A stretch of 64,000 bases of DNA from Spizellomyces punctatus DAOM BR117 (taxonomy: Eukaryota > Chytridiomycota > Chytridiomycetes > Spizellomycetales > Spizellomycetaceae), in NCBI RefSeq assembly GCF_000182565.1, contig NW_015971552.1, forward strand, positions 121,353 through 185,352, read 5' to 3'. A program made the position numbers and the translations under genes. Of the stretch, positions 26,646 to 39,600 are shown in pieces; the stretch's first letter is position 1; every line of letters begins with the position of its first letter. The notes below the pieces were generated by a model. The model searched no databases. It was not told where the DNA came from and worked only from the letters and a program-made list of their open reading frames with translations.

Positions 26646-27733
26646 TGATGTTCCACACGGTAGCTTTCACGCACACGTTCTCTTCTTTGCTGGTTCCTGT
26701 GTCCTCTTTTTTTTTTTCTTTTGTCTTTTTGTGTATATACTGTAGTGTAAACATGGCTATGATGGCGAGTACTGGCGGGTTGGATTTTTACATGTAAATT
26801 GCAAAACTTGACCTATGCATTTTGATAAACATTCAAATGTCTTTTGTGAATTGTCTGGGGGAGCATGTAAAGTACGGTGGACGGGATGTCAACCCCAACT
26901 TTACCCGATGGCATTGTGCCCGCGGGACATTAGTGGATATAGTCCCTGTTATTAAAAGTAAGGGTTAGGATCAACATGTACCTGCCAGTGGGATTGCCCT
27001 CTTTGCAATTATTAAACAAACATTCAGCTGCAGGTTGTTTCACCCCTTTCAAAGACTTGTCCGTAATTAAAGGACATGCCTGCAATGTAATATGCTTTCC
27101 CGTGTCAAGAGCGTATCCACCTCGTTATATCAACGTCATTATAATCTGCATGTGTGTGTTTGCTTGTATCCAATATGCGCATGTTAAGGGATATCCCCCT
27201 CTGCGACCGTTTGCCACAGCCCAATAATAACCCTTGCTCATCTTAATAAACGCATAATAAACGAACTCCTCTTCAACCACTCGTCCATCCTCCTTTGAAA
27301 ATGCAGGTGACACTTGCCAGACATGTCCATAGTCAGCTTTGCACCTCTTAATGGCAAACCAAACAAAAACAAAAGCTGGACCCCAAGACTAAAAATGTGA
27401 GACAAGCCAAAAGGGGGGGAGGCAACCCCCGTGTTTCATGTCATTTAAACCAACGGTTCGTTTTGCCAACCAATCAAATTTCTTTAATTATTAAAAAAAA
27501 CTTGCTTTTAGATGTTAAAAGCCACCCCTCAAATCCCTTCCAATGGTTACACTCGAGCGGTTTGCGTTCAACAAGGGCAAAAAAAAGAGATGATGATAGC
27601 TATGGAAGGGAAAAGGGAGGGGATTTATAGATATTATATAAACATGTTGGAAGAAGGCATTTCCTTCCTGTTGCGTTTTATAGACGAGCATTTGACGATT
27701 GAATAGATACATACAAAAACAAGGTTCTGAACC
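26646..27733. other. Intergenic region
   Basis: About 1.1 kb, AT-rich with homopolymer tracts. Nothing coding is recognised. Confidence 0.5.
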
Positions 27734-28330
27734 ATGCACTCCCGTCTCGTCGCCCTCGTTGCCCTTTTGCCAGTCCTGGCTGTACAAGCTCACCCCCAAT
27801 ACGGGTACGGAGTGTACGCAAATTCCGCTGCCTTGTCGGACGAGTATAAAGTCCCTGCTGGAACAGAGACGACTTCTCTCCCTACGGCAACAGAATCGAG
27901 TTCCCCCGCGTCTACAACAACCGCTGATATTGTTGTGTTGTCGCCTCCTTCTTCCACTGCAGCTGAGATGCCTCCTTATGCTACCCAGGCTGCTTCATCG
28001 TATCCTTCCTCTTCTAAGGAAGAAGAAGACTGTGAGGATGGAGAAGAAGAAGGTGCGGATGACGAGTATGATTGTGAAGAAGAGGGTGCAAACACGGCGG
28101 GACCCATCCAAGTTGGAACAGGTTTGTGATGTTTGTCATTTTGCGAGTTGGACGGGTTTTTAACATTCCTGTTCACCACCTCAGCTACCGTCTCGCCTGA
28201 GAAGCAATCCACCTCCACAGAATCGCCAGTACCTGAGAGCGGTATCTACTCTGGTGCCGAGAGCAAGGGAACTGGCATGGCCATCTCAGTTGGTGCAAGT
28301 TTGGTGGGATTGTGGGTAGTTTTGGCCTAG
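27734..28330 (+). CDS. Small secreted GPI-anchored, acidic Ser/Thr-rich protein
   Basis: Two exons (27734-28121, 28185-28330) sum to 534 nt, 177 residues. The N-terminus MHSRLVALVALLPVLAVQA is a clear signal peptide, with probable cleavage after QA. The mature part is Ser/Thr/Pro-rich (likely O-glycosylated), with an unusual acidic block of Glu and Asp containing two cysteines (EEEDCEDGEEEG...DYDC-like). The C-terminus GTGMAISVGASLVGLWVVLA is a GPI-attachment hydrophobic tail after small residues. It is probably a cell-wall or plasma-membrane surface protein. Size, signal peptide and tail agree with this, but no named family is recognised. The acidic cluster could bind metal ions; that is only a guess. 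Confidence 0.8.
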
Positions 28331-28573
28331 AATCTTGGGCTTCAGAGCCTCCCTTGCATAGATAGACTGTAGTATTTTCTTTGTAAACATTTCTAGATTG
28401 GATCAGGTTGATGTACTTTGTCAAATAATAAAAAAAAAGTAATTATTTAGTTGCATAAAAGGACGTAGCTCAAAGATAATGAATGATCAACGACAATTAC
28501 ATCAACTCATGATTCCGCTGAAAGCAGAAAATGTCTCATCGAAATTACTGTACAAGTTTTTGTCCATCCACGT

Positions 28574-31183
28574 TCATCCTTGGTATCTACCGCCACTGCC
28601 TCCTCCCCCGGACGCTCCCAAGCTCCCAAACACAACATCCTCTCGTTCCCTCCGGCTACGTCTCGTGCCTATACTACTTCCCTCCGCTGTGCCTGTAATC
28701 TCCATTGGCGCAGACAGAGTATCGCTTCCCGCTCCAAAATTGGCTAACGCCGTTTTAACCCGATCTTTAACATCCATATTCGAGTCATCCATCATCGATG
28801 CTAATCGGGTCTCAAAGCCCAATTCGCGAAGACGGATGACCCTCTCTTGCGCTCCAGGGTCATCAGTCCACGTTAGATTAATGACGCACCATATGGTCGC
28901 AACACGGATGAGGGATTTTGTGTGTGACTATCAAGCATCAAGTTAGCACGGTTGCACCCAGGTTGCTCCACCTCACTACTGTAAATACCATGAATCCCAA
29001 AATGGCTTCTATTATTGTCTCGCGGTTCATGATCGCAGCCTTATGTCGGTCATTTCCGGTAGATACATTGACGATTACATATAACGCTTGCAGGATAATG
29101 TCATCCGATTGCGTCGGTTTTGTCAGCTTGGTCTCGAGTATATCCATAACTTTGTCTTCACCAAGACCCTTGAAAACTTGTTCAATATCGCTTTCTTTAC
29201 CACACGCGAGATTGCGAAGGAGGTTGAGAGCTTGCTCTTGAATTCCGGTTTCATTATCGTTGATGAGACTGCGCAACAAGCGTAAACACTCTGCCCTCGC
29301 CTTTGTCCTGTTTGAAATCTGATCTTACCTCAACAAGCCATCCCATCCCAGTTCCTTCATCACCCGCTCCTTTATTTCGCTATCTGCTTGAAATAGCAAA
29401 TTTTTCAAAGCCCACACTGCGTTCAATCTCAATCGGTCATCCATGCTCTTTGCTAAATCCACTAATCGTTCAACACCCCCATTCTCCAGGACCGTCTTCT
29501 TCATCGGCGAAAAGTCGAGCACAATATTGCATAGCGTCGCGGAGGCTGTAGTCTGCACTTCCACGCTCTCGTCCGAAAGCAGCTGGAAAAGAGGAATTCC
29601 GACTCCAGCATCCACTAGTGATGTGCGGAGATTCTTGACAGATCGGGATAGGGAACGAGTGCATTCACATGCAGCGATGCGAATGCGTCGGTTTGGATGC
29701 GACATTGCTGAGACAATATGCGGAAGCAACTTTGCGTCAATTACCTGGGTAGATGTCCAAGGGTCAGGATTTTGCTACTAAATAAAGGCAATAGACGCAC
29801 CCATACCTGTTTGCGACATTCTTCCCTTAACGAACACACAGCAGCCACAGCTCGAAACGCGCTTTCCTTTACACGCTCCGCATGCCCACAGGTTGCTCCA
29901 GGTTGTGCAGGAGGCGCCGTCTTGGTCGGAGACTTTTTTGCATCTTTCCTATTTTTCACTTTGGGTTCCACTACTTCAGGTGGCTCGCCTCCCTCACCAA
30001 TGATGACTACCGCCAGCCTGGAAATCGCATCTGCTTCCAACGCCGCTTTTTGCAAATCTTCGCTTGGCTCCACCATATCCGCAAAAACTTTTGGTGCCTT
30101 CTCCTGTACAGTGGCCCATCCCGAGCCGTAAAGAGAGCTTATTGGTGCGGTCTCAGTAAAGAGCTTGATGAGAGTGGGTAATACTGTTAGAATCGTGTCT
30201 TGCTGATATTCCAATGGTAAGGAGCCGGTGCGGTATATGTTTGTCAAGCATGTTGCGGCAAGAAGTCGCATGACAGGTCGCCGGTCGCGAACCAGTCTTA
30301 GAATTAAGGGAACAGATCTGTCAAAGTTATGAGAAGCCTTACAGGAAACAATCATCTGAGCGGTCGTTGGGTTTTCTCGAGATAGGTTTGCAAGGGCGTC
30401 CAGCGCGGCTTCCTGAAGTTTTGGGTATGCGCTCCATCGAACATCTAATAATGCCACTAAGAGAGGTATCGCGCCTGCTCTTGCAACATGCATCTGCTCT
30501 TCATGGGCAAGGGACACTTTGGCCAGTATTCCGGCAGCCACTTCGGAAATGCGAACAGGAACAGTGCGCTGTGATGATGCAGGCTTGTCGAGTGTGAAGT
30601 CGTTGGGTGTAAGGAGACTTATTAAATCTTGCACATAATTGTTCTGCGACCATGAATGAACACATCCTTAGGGGGAACCGCCCTTTTGCAGCAGCCAGAC
30701 AAACTCGACCTACCTTGACCACATCTCCTCTTGGTGCGTGCGCACTTTGATACACTGCCTTTAGTGCTCTTGCCCCCGCCTCGACAAGCTTCAACTCTTT
30801 CGATGATAAAGTTGCCAACAATGGCGTGATAGCACCGGCTTCCACCAGCATCTGTATATTTTGATCATTCCCGTATGCAAAGCTTCCGAGTACTACAGAG
30901 ACTTGAACTCGCAGGTCGAGATCGCTGGTAGGATCCGATAGGAACTTGACGAGTCTGTGACACAGGATAGTTTTGAGAGGTTAATATCGCTTGTCCTTAG
31001 TCGCAGGCCAGTAAGGCTTCTCTGCCATACAAACCTTTCCGTCACACCCATTTTCATGTATAACTCTTTCTTCGTTCTATTTCCGATGACACTATTTTTG
31101 ATAAATCGCACAGCGCGGGTTCGCTCCTGCTGATCTGACGATCTGAGAGCGGCAACGGCCGCCTCGTGCTTCGTGACGACCAT
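28574..31183 (-). CDS. Armadillo-repeat GID/CTLH complex subunit (ARMC8/Gid5-like)
   Basis: Six exons (31183-31035, 30954-30714, 30643-29807, 29744-29329, 29268-28989, 28927-28574) sum to 2277 nt, 758 residues. The protein is a run of armadillo repeats: [75 protein letters not shown]. The conserved end [16 protein letters not shown]...RELGFETRL is typical of ARMC8/Vid28. In the GID/CTLH ubiquitin ligase this subunit is the scaffold that holds the substrate receptor, for example for glucose-induced degradation of gluconeogenic enzymes. The last 60 residues are Ser/Gly/Arg-rich. A linker with many Lys/Pro ([16 protein letters not shown]) interrupts the repeats near the middle, a longer loop than usual. 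Confidence 0.88.
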
Positions 31184-31840
31184 ATCACGCCCTTGTGTTG
31201 GCGTATGCTGCGAGGATATTTATTTGCTAGTAGATGGATTTGTCTTGCAATGCTCACTCGCTCGAGGAGGGAAGGGCTTGTAAGGATGAATTGGCTCCTA
31301 CTTATCGACATGTTAGTCCGCTGGGTCGTTCTGGAATCGCATCACGTGAACAGAGACGCGAATGGTGAAGGACCATTGCGACGTTTTCCCGACAGGCCTT
31401 CCTTTTGTCGAAATTGCATTTACATCTTTCGGGGTGAAATGAGAGATGCTTTTCAAGCATGAGTTCTTCTTTGCAAAAGCATGTTTGGGAGCCTGCTTCG
31501 AATTAGAGATGTTGATCACTCTAGTATGATCCAGTGCACTATTAGAATTCCATAATGACATCGGTGACAGCAGCACTGACAGGAACAACCATGGAAAATC
31601 GGGAGTGACAAGGCAGTTTCCTTGTCGGGTGAGATGCACAAGGGGATGCTAGGCTCTGCAATAGTTGACATGCTGTGTTAGAATTGAACAAACGTGCGCA
31701 GCTTGACGCGTTGGACGCGTTTGGTCATCACCCTTTCCAACTTGTGTTATCCATATCTCCTTTCATACCCGCCATCTTTGACTTTTGTGTCTTATTCTCC
31801 AACGTTAATATCGTACTTGTATGAAAGTTTACCACAACAA
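31184..31840. other. Intergenic region between divergent genes
   Basis: About 650 nt between the ARMC8-like gene and the small tetraspan gene. No gene recognised. Confidence 0.5.
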
Positions 31841-32718
31841 ATGGCTGACCGCATAACATTAGCATACACAAGCCTCTTCATCGCTCTGGTAAGATACAAT
31901 GTCTTCCTCAACGCCCTGCTGTCGAGAATTGACAGACTTGCTTGCGGATTGTGATATAAATGAACAGGTCTTTCTGACATTTTCTATTCTCGGCGGTCTA
32001 ACGGTGCCGTTTCTCCGGTAGGTTAGAGGTCCCACAATCGCAAGGTTCAAGCACAATCCACTAATGTCACAGTTTTTTACCTAGTTCGATGCCCTGGGCT
32101 AAATCCGCTGATGCACTGGTAGCCATCTGGGGTTACTGTCCCCGAATTTCAGAAGACGTGCCCAGTCCAGCGAGATTCTGCCATCCTCTGCAACGACCGT
32201 GCGCGGCAGATGAACATCAATTGGCGGGTAAACTTGAGCTCGAATACTTGTGATGTTCAACTCGACAGTGTCTTGGCAAGCAAGGTCACATCTTAACACC
32301 AAATTTCATTACAGAGGACCGCTCAACGATGCTCGCCCAATTACTGATGCATATCTTTGCATGGTTTTTCACATGTCTCGCACTAGTCTGTGCAATTCTT
32401 AAGCGACCATTTCGAGTTCCGGCCAATCTGAGTTTTCTGGCCTCTGTACTTGCAATGTAGGTTCATGCTGCTATTCTGCTCGCAATCATGCATTTCACCA
32501 CCGTTATTCACAGAATTGGCCTCGCAATTGGAGCTTCATTCACTGTCACCACCATCGAGAGGATTTCCAACGCAGGAGATCCTACCGCCCGATACGGTGC
32601 GGCGGTTTTCCTAAGTGGCTTTGCCGTTTTATTTCTATTGATCGGATCCGCTATGTACCTCTGCGAATTCCAATTTGCAAAGAAGGTGGTACATGAAAAA
32701 ATAGTCGTCAAAAAATGA
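31841..32718 (+). CDS. Small four-helix membrane protein (claudin/SUR7/PalI-like shape)
   Basis: Five short exons (31841-31888, 31968-32017, 32085-32227, 32315-32456, 32514-32718) sum to 588 nt, 195 residues; all junctions are GT-AG and keep phase. The predicted protein begins MADRITLAYTSLFIAL and has four hydrophobic stretches: about residues 8-28, 88-110, 120-142 and 158-180. After the first helix comes a loop with AIWGYCP, similar in layout to the W/G-x-x-C loop of claudin-, Sur7- and PalI/Rim9-type tetraspans. It ends in a basic tail (KKVVHEKIVVKK). No single exon is long enough to stand out, so the gene is easy to miss. Family assignment rests on topology only. Confidence 0.6.
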
Positions 32719-34181
32719 ATTGTGGGGAAGGAGCAGTAGCGGGATGTCTTTCAGACACTTGAAGACAATAGTGGATGGGCGTGCGTGTGTCATGCGGAAC
32801 TAGTAATGGGACCTTGTCAATTTCCTGGCTCTATCGTTGGAAAGTGGAAATTAGGCGGTGTTTGGTGCCGAAGGACAGCGGAAATGTAGCAGTACAAGAC
32901 TGTAAAGACCTTATTTTAGTAATTGCTCGAGTATTTCAAGCTTTTGCTTTTTCTTTGGCGGCATGATGATATCTGTATCTGTGGGGGAAAAAGATGAAAG
33001 CCTGGGAAAATGGGCACGACAACTTATATAGGATCTTTTGGATCAAATCATAGTTCATGAGTCTAAATCGAGTAAAATTATGATTAAATTGGTTGGAATC
33101 TATGTACTAGTGCCAATACCCATTGGCTCATTCATAGTGTGAAGGCGATTGAAAATGGCACTAGGACTCATTATTATCCGGATTAATCCGGTTAATCATA
33201 TCGCATAATCAGAACCCCCCTCTATCGCTCAGATTGGTGTGGCATGCAGCGGTGTGGCATGCATGTAATGTTTTTTTTTTTTAAACTGCGGTGAGGCGCA
33301 TGCCAAAGGTCTATAAAAGGGGGACCTGCTCCCTCTTCCCTCTTTCCTCTTTACCCATCCTCGACTCACAAGCATCTGCGCAACGCTCATTGCGACCCAC
33401 ATTGCAACCTCATAGTGACCCACACAACCTCATCGCGACTCGGTCAACCATGAGAATGCTGATATGGTGGTGTCGAGGACCTCGACCGCCCGACAGCAAC
33501 AGGAATCAGAACCAGCTGCAACTAATCGGATCCGTTGACAAAGCTGCTATTATGCTGCCACATTTGTTGAGCTTGGTTGGTATGTATTGATGGCATCTTT
33601 GCATTTCTTGTCATCGGGTCATCTTATGACATGCATTTTTTTGTAGTCTCCAAGCACTTGTCACTGAACATCCTCCAGCTTGTGAGTCTCCCCAATGTTG
33701 CGAAGACTCTGGCTTCAATGCCATCAAGAGTTCTGGATCAAGGCCTAGTAGGGACCGCGTGTGGTGGTGGGCAATTATCCGGTTAGAACCAACCGTTACG
33801 TATTGCGTGTATAATTGCCTAGTAGTAGTTAGTTAGCTGTTCCGAACCGGTTGTCGCCGGTTTATTCCCTGTTGTTGCAGCTAGTGCCAGTTTCTGTCAC
33901 CTCTACACTATCGGCAATTGCATTGCTGTTGACCTCACAACGCAAGAATCGTAGAAAACCCAATTTTTGGATGGTGAATCCAGTTTCTATTAGAACTACA
34001 GTGTATCGTAACCTATTATCGTGTAACAGAAGAAAGTAAAATGCATACAAGAAAACAAATGCCCAAAACGTTGCTTATGCGAAACTCCAGCCTATCGATC
34101 AACAAATGTCAACAGACGTCGTCTTCCAGCTCATAAATTCTCAGATTTCTGATTCCATCCATATTATCCCTAAGTACCAAT
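32719..34181. other. Gene-poor stretch with TATA-like element and short ORFs
   Basis: About 1.46 kb without a supported gene. Around 33311-33317 there is a TATAAAA box followed by a long pyrimidine tract and short frames, as in a promoter or a solo-LTR remnant. I could not find matching ends or target-site duplications, so it stays unassigned. Confidence 0.35.
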
Positions 34182-35656
34182 TCATCTTCCACACACTCCT
34201 TCGCGCCTCCGGTCAGGTGCAAAACGAACGCGAACACAAACGCCTTCATCCGCATCACTCTCCATTCCTGCAGAAGCTCCTGATGACGCATCAGATTCCT
34301 CGCAACTACTTCCAAGTGCGGAATCCGCGATCGACCAGTCTGACGACGAGTTCGATGGACTAGGAGGGTGGACAGACTGGCCACTGTCCCCACGTAAACC
34401 CGAAGATAGTTGAGGTTTACTGACTGTAACCCGTTTAGGTGCATTTGCTGACACTGAGAGTTTCACGGACGTTGACGTCTTTATCGCCCGAGGGGATGTG
34501 GACGTCTCAGGGGTGGCTAGAGCTTTTGCCCGCGCCTTCTTCTTCATTTCAATCTCGTAGTCCGTACCCATCCAGACATCCCAGAATGTGAAGAAAGGCT
34601 AGTAGCGCCAAAATCATCATCAGCACAACATTCACATCATTTTGCCTGGCTATGAAGTCTGCCTAGTATAGCCGGCATTACAACACTCACCTGGCTGAAA
34701 TTGTACATTCTACCCTTCCCCCAATGATGAATATCGTGATAAACTGCATTGTTCCGAAAGAATCTCTGAAAGGGATCCCACGGCAAGGCATAGCCACAGT
34801 GATCATCCACAGTCTTCAGCGTGGCCAGCGAAAAGAAGATTGTGCTGGTCCACGGATGCATATCGAGGATGAGAGAAGGTACCCCACTTCCAACAGTATC
34901 CATGATGAATCCTTCAAGCGGGTGATTGTAGAGTGCTCCATAAGCGTAAAGGACCGTTAACTCATGATGAACGGAATGGAAGTGGCGATACAGGAAGCGA
35001 TTTGTATGCATCCAGCGGTGCATCCAATACTACGGAAACGAAAACACTTTGGTTTAGAAACGAATCCGGAGCTGAGCGCAATTGTGTTATGTCATTGGTC
35101 ATAAACCTACCTGGTAACTGTCCAACAGCACGGCCGCGACACATATCTTTGCCACAAGCAACAATGGGTGCTCTATTGGCCTTGTGGCCATGTCTGCAGG
35201 TCTTGTTCCCACTGCCAGTGCATACGCTACAATACATTGAATGATGTGTTGAATAGCCACTTTTTGAATTACGTGTCTCACAGTGATTCGATTGGGTGGG
35301 CGCATCTTTTGATCCGTTGGAATACGGTGGAGTTCAACGGAGGTGATTTGGAGCCATGAGAGAACGTAAAGGAGCGTGGAGTAGATCCAATAACAGGCTA
35401 CTGGAACAAAGATCATACAGAGCTCAGATGTTTCGAGATGTGGCAGGGAGGAGAGTGTTGAAACCATTGATTCAGGGAGGTATGTCGAAGCTATGCGAGA
35501 CATTGCAGTCAAGCTACTGTGGAAAAATGTAGCAGATGCTGGAACGTTGGTATATGCTGACAGGGTTGATGTCAATCCATTCATCCAATTTGTCCACAGT
35601 GTGACTAGTCCAATCGGAACATGAGTGAAAAGATCAAAGTCATCCGAGGGAGCCAT
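34182..35656 (-). CDS. SUR2: Sphinganine C4-hydroxylase (Sur2-like)
   Basis: Three exons (35656-35111, 35029-34691, 34598-34182) sum to 1302 nt, 433 residues. The histidine boxes of the fatty-acid hydroxylase superfamily are present: HRWMH, HSVHH, and the final HDIHH. Typical Sur2 text surrounds them (YWMHRWMHTNRFLYRHFHSV, VDDHCGYALPWDP, NFSQPFFTFWDVWMGTDYE). Hydrophobic helices lie before the boxes. The enzyme is a di-iron protein of the ER membrane that converts dihydrosphingosine to phytosphingosine, feeding ceramide and sphingolipid synthesis. After the catalytic part there is a tail of roughly 120 residues rich in Ser, Ala and Asp that most family members lack or have shorter. Confidence 0.93.
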
Positions 35657-36691
35657 ATGGAGAAGTCTGAATTTTGCTTATTCCAAAGAATTTCAGGTGG
35701 GACTACAGAGTAGAAAACAGCCGTCAGCTCAGCATGCAAATGCCTCGGCCACGTCACAAAAGCCAAACATAAGTCAACCGTCTTACCTGTCCTCGTTGTT
35801 CAAATTCTAAGGAACGTCCTTCGCAGCGTGCAAAAACGCCTGCGAAAGTATGCTTGCGATTGTATGCAGATCAAATACGAAGGTGATGGGGCAAGCAAGC
35901 GTTATGACACGAGGCCAGTTTCCGATATTGTGCTTTCCAGGGACGTTGCCACCAATGCGCGTGTGAGACCCTTGTTCTGATATGAATGAAAAGGAGAATA
36001 GGAACGAGACGGGCTGTCCCTCTAGCGTTGTTGGTGAGTAACAGTCTTTAGGATTTTGGAATCGAATCGCAGAAAGCAAGCGACCTCAGGGACAGACAGT
36101 GCCGCGTTGAGTATGACTAATGGCCAGATGTGGGAAAGACAAGCCGAGCGGAGTTTTCATTCAATGAATCCGCGTGATTAAAAATGACTCGTATTGAATT
36201 TCCCGCGGTTTTCGCCGTCTCGCCGTCGTCGTCGTCCGTCGTCGTCGTCCGTCGTCGTCGTCGTTGTCGTCCGGGGACTGAATCCGTTCGTTGTCAACCA
36301 AAAGCGGGTTAGAATACGATAAAAAAACGGAAAAAAAAATAAAGACAAGATGGAAGAAAGCGGTTGCATTCCCAGATGACAAATTCACCGTTGTTGTAGC
36401 CATACGGGTTTTTTATTTGACAGCGCCTTTTTTTTTTTCTTTTGGTCGCTGTCGATAACCACGGCGGATTTTGCACAGTGGGCATTGGTGTTTATCGCTT
36501 TGACTTGTCAATGATGTTGGGTGAAGGGTTTTATTAACGGGATGTATTATGGGTCATTTTGGAATGGCATTGACTAGGAAGGCTCCATCAAGCATTCATA
36601 CTAGTAATTTCAGATAGGTTTATTTATTGTAAAGTGACTGATGTAGATGAGATAAATGAATAAATGGAGGAATGCAAGTCTATTCTCTTGG
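35657..36691. other. Intergenic region with trinucleotide repeat
   Basis: About 1.0 kb. It contains the CGT-rich microsatellite at 36223-36273. No gene is supported. Confidence 0.5.
36223..36273. repeat. (CGT)n-type microsatellite
   Basis: Imperfect trinucleotide repeat of GTC/CGT units broken by CCG interruptions, lying upstream of the SUR2 gene and downstream of the receptor gene. Confidence 0.85.
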
Positions 36692-39600
36692 TTATGCTGC
36701 ATGTTCCACATCCAAGTGCGGATTAGCAGGCGGGTATAAAGTTGCGCTTTTCTTGATGTTACTGGGAACCTGCAGACTTCCTGGGTCGCCTGTGCTTACT
36801 TGGACCTGGGAAGCCCTCAAATTGCGGCTGGAGCGTTGATTGATCTGACCCGCAATAGAGTCAAAACTCTTGACAATAATGTCAACAGCTTCCATCACGC
36901 CTTCTTTGGGGGCACCTCGCAACTTGAGCATTCGGCGCCACGGAAGCTTGAGTGGCACGAGGACAACGGGGATCGCAAGGAATGCACTTGCCACTCCGTC
37001 GGAAATGGAAGAATGCACCATCCCGCCTTGTGTAAATATCGCGCGGGCGAGATTCAAGCTGGCAAGTGCTACGAGAGAAATGTAGGTAACAATGCGCACC
37101 GCGTTATCGACGACGGTTTCCGCCGGTTGAACAAAGATGCTGTGGGTTCCCGAGCTATAAGCAAGCGATCTGAACAAAGTAGTTGGAACGGAAAGTACTT
37201 ACAAGATGAGGAGATAAACGTAAGCCATAAAGAGCACACTCAACGTACGACCGTAAGCTGCCAGTATTGAAAAAGGATTCGATATTGGCTCATGTACAAA
37301 CCCACATATAAAAATACATTGGTAAACACTTACCAGCTTGACCAAGAAGAGTCGCCACAGAGTAAATGATGGCACGCATCACCGTGTCCAACGGCAGCCA
37401 GAACCACAGATGGGGTTTAAACTCAGCGTATAGGATCAAATCGGCAACACTTCCTAGATCCTCGGCCTGCTTCGTACTATCAACATGCTTTCCCGGCTTA
37501 GGCTTCAAGGGTCTTGGCTCGTGATGGTGTGCATGTGGGTAAAACATCCGATGACTGCGCTTCAGATACCGAAGATGTCGTAATAAGACCCATGGTACAC
37601 CACATAGGAGAAACAGAGCAATCAAGATGGAAAACACGGCGAGGGTGATGTGATCCTTACCCTCCCAGCACTATGGTAGAAACTCGGATTGGTAAAGGCG
37701 GCTTCATTCATCAACGCATCTGTTACATTCTTACCATGATCCCTGGATTGGTCCGCATAAACCACCCCTGTCCTTCGACTTTTATGCAATCCAGAAAAGA
37801 AATACCTAACCATAAAAGGTTGTCAACCTTACCTCCAACAAAACGACACGATACGCAACGGCCACTTACAGGTCTCGAAGAGCGGACCGTAACAGAATAA
37901 TCCGATGCAGTAGGCGGTCGCGTGTAAGTTTTGCCTTAGTGGCAAGTTTTGTATCTTACTCCATAATTTTGCGGCACGAGAATTCCCAAATATCTTTTTG
38001 CACACGACGCAAGCGCCGGCAAGCAAAATGAACCATCCCAACATGATAAGTGGGGTGAACACTGCTCGCGCCTCTTTTGCGATCGGAGTCAGAGGGGCCA
38101 CGCAAGGATGGGATAACAAATGGATATCAAAGCGAAGTTCCATAAAGTTGACAACCGATTCGGCTGCACTATCTTGTTGTTCCAAAACGAAGCCAGATAA
38201 TTGGTAGAAGAAAACCTGAGATGCAGGGCGGTGGGTAAGACAAGATCATCCATTTTACCGGACATTGAGACTGCAACTCACCAAATCCTCAAAGAAACCA
38301 CTTGCTTGTTTGGGCAGGATGAAGAAAGCAACAACAACTGCTCCATAAGCCAACAGCAGTAGAATCAGAGGTCCCGGACTATAATTATCGCACGATACAC
38401 ATTTGCCACTCCACGAGTAAAGGCCTGGCTGACATTGACCACAAAGAGGCCCCGTGAAGTGGTCGATGCATTGTGCTTCAGATGCACAACCGGAGGAAGA
38501 CTGACAGCCTATATCACCAAGTCAATGTCAGCAGGTGGCCTTTAATGGACTAAAATTACAGGCGTTCACGTACACGATCCGCCGAAAGGACACTGATAGA
38601 AGGCTCGTTCGATAATGGTTTCGTTTGGATTTCGCCAGTAATTTTGACGAGTAAGAACGCTTATTCCATCCTTGCAAACAGCACCTACTCATATTGTCAG
38701 TCTGAATGAACTGATGGGGTCACCGATGCGGGACCGTTGTAACTGACCGACTGGACAAGCTTTGCAGGTGGAGTTGGTGTGCATGTTGTACGTTCCGTCG
38801 GGGCATGGGGTGCAAACCAGTTGGTCCCCACGACGTCGTGCTTCTTCTCCTTTTGCGCATACAATGTATTCGGGCTTGTCCGGAGGAATCTTGTTGCCCC
38901 TATTAAAATTGGTTCATAAACCGCGATTCGCAAGTTGAACTTACATAGTCGCTTTTGTCATAATTCCAGAACGGCGTGTCGGTCAAACTGAACTCACCGT
39001 CCACGGTGACTTCAGCCAGTAATTGGCCGCCTTCTTCGTAATCGTTCCCATCTTGAGCCCATACTTCAAACTTTTTCTAGCAGAGACCAGTACTTGCATA
39101 AGTACTTGTCTGCCGCGTAATTGACCATCCCTGTTACCTACCACTAAAGCTCCGGCGTCGTCAAGAACAATCTTGCCAAGTGCTCCAACCCACCCGGTCT
39201 TTTGAAATAGAGTTAAATTCATGTACTTGTTCAAGCGGCCGGCAGCCAAATCGGCAGTAGTTCCCAGATTCTGGGTCAAAAGGTTGTTGAATCCCATAGC
39301 AAGTGTCCGGACAATATCATAGGCCGCTCTTTATAGACATATAAGCGAACGTTAGGGTATATGATGGCCCACAAATCCCGATCTGCTGAAATTGCACACC
39401 TTGAGGTATAATATGGACCATCGGAGGCTCTAAAAGTGACAATGGTATCAGTTCGCCGCTTAGTAGGACAATCTGTGTTTGCAACTTACATTGGATAATA
39501 ACTTTCGTTGCTACTTGCAAGCTCCTCCCAGCGGGTTCTCCAAGCCCTTCCCGAGGCGGAGCTCGCTCCGTTTACAGGCCAAGCTATGTCGGGAGTTGAG

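Noticed and set aside
33291-33590. Possible small gene or solo LTR behind a TATA box
   Set aside because: No conserved protein, no matching terminal repeats, no target-site duplication found.
36161-36403. Asp/Arg-rich minus-strand frames
   Set aside because: They are translations of the CGT microsatellite, not a gene.
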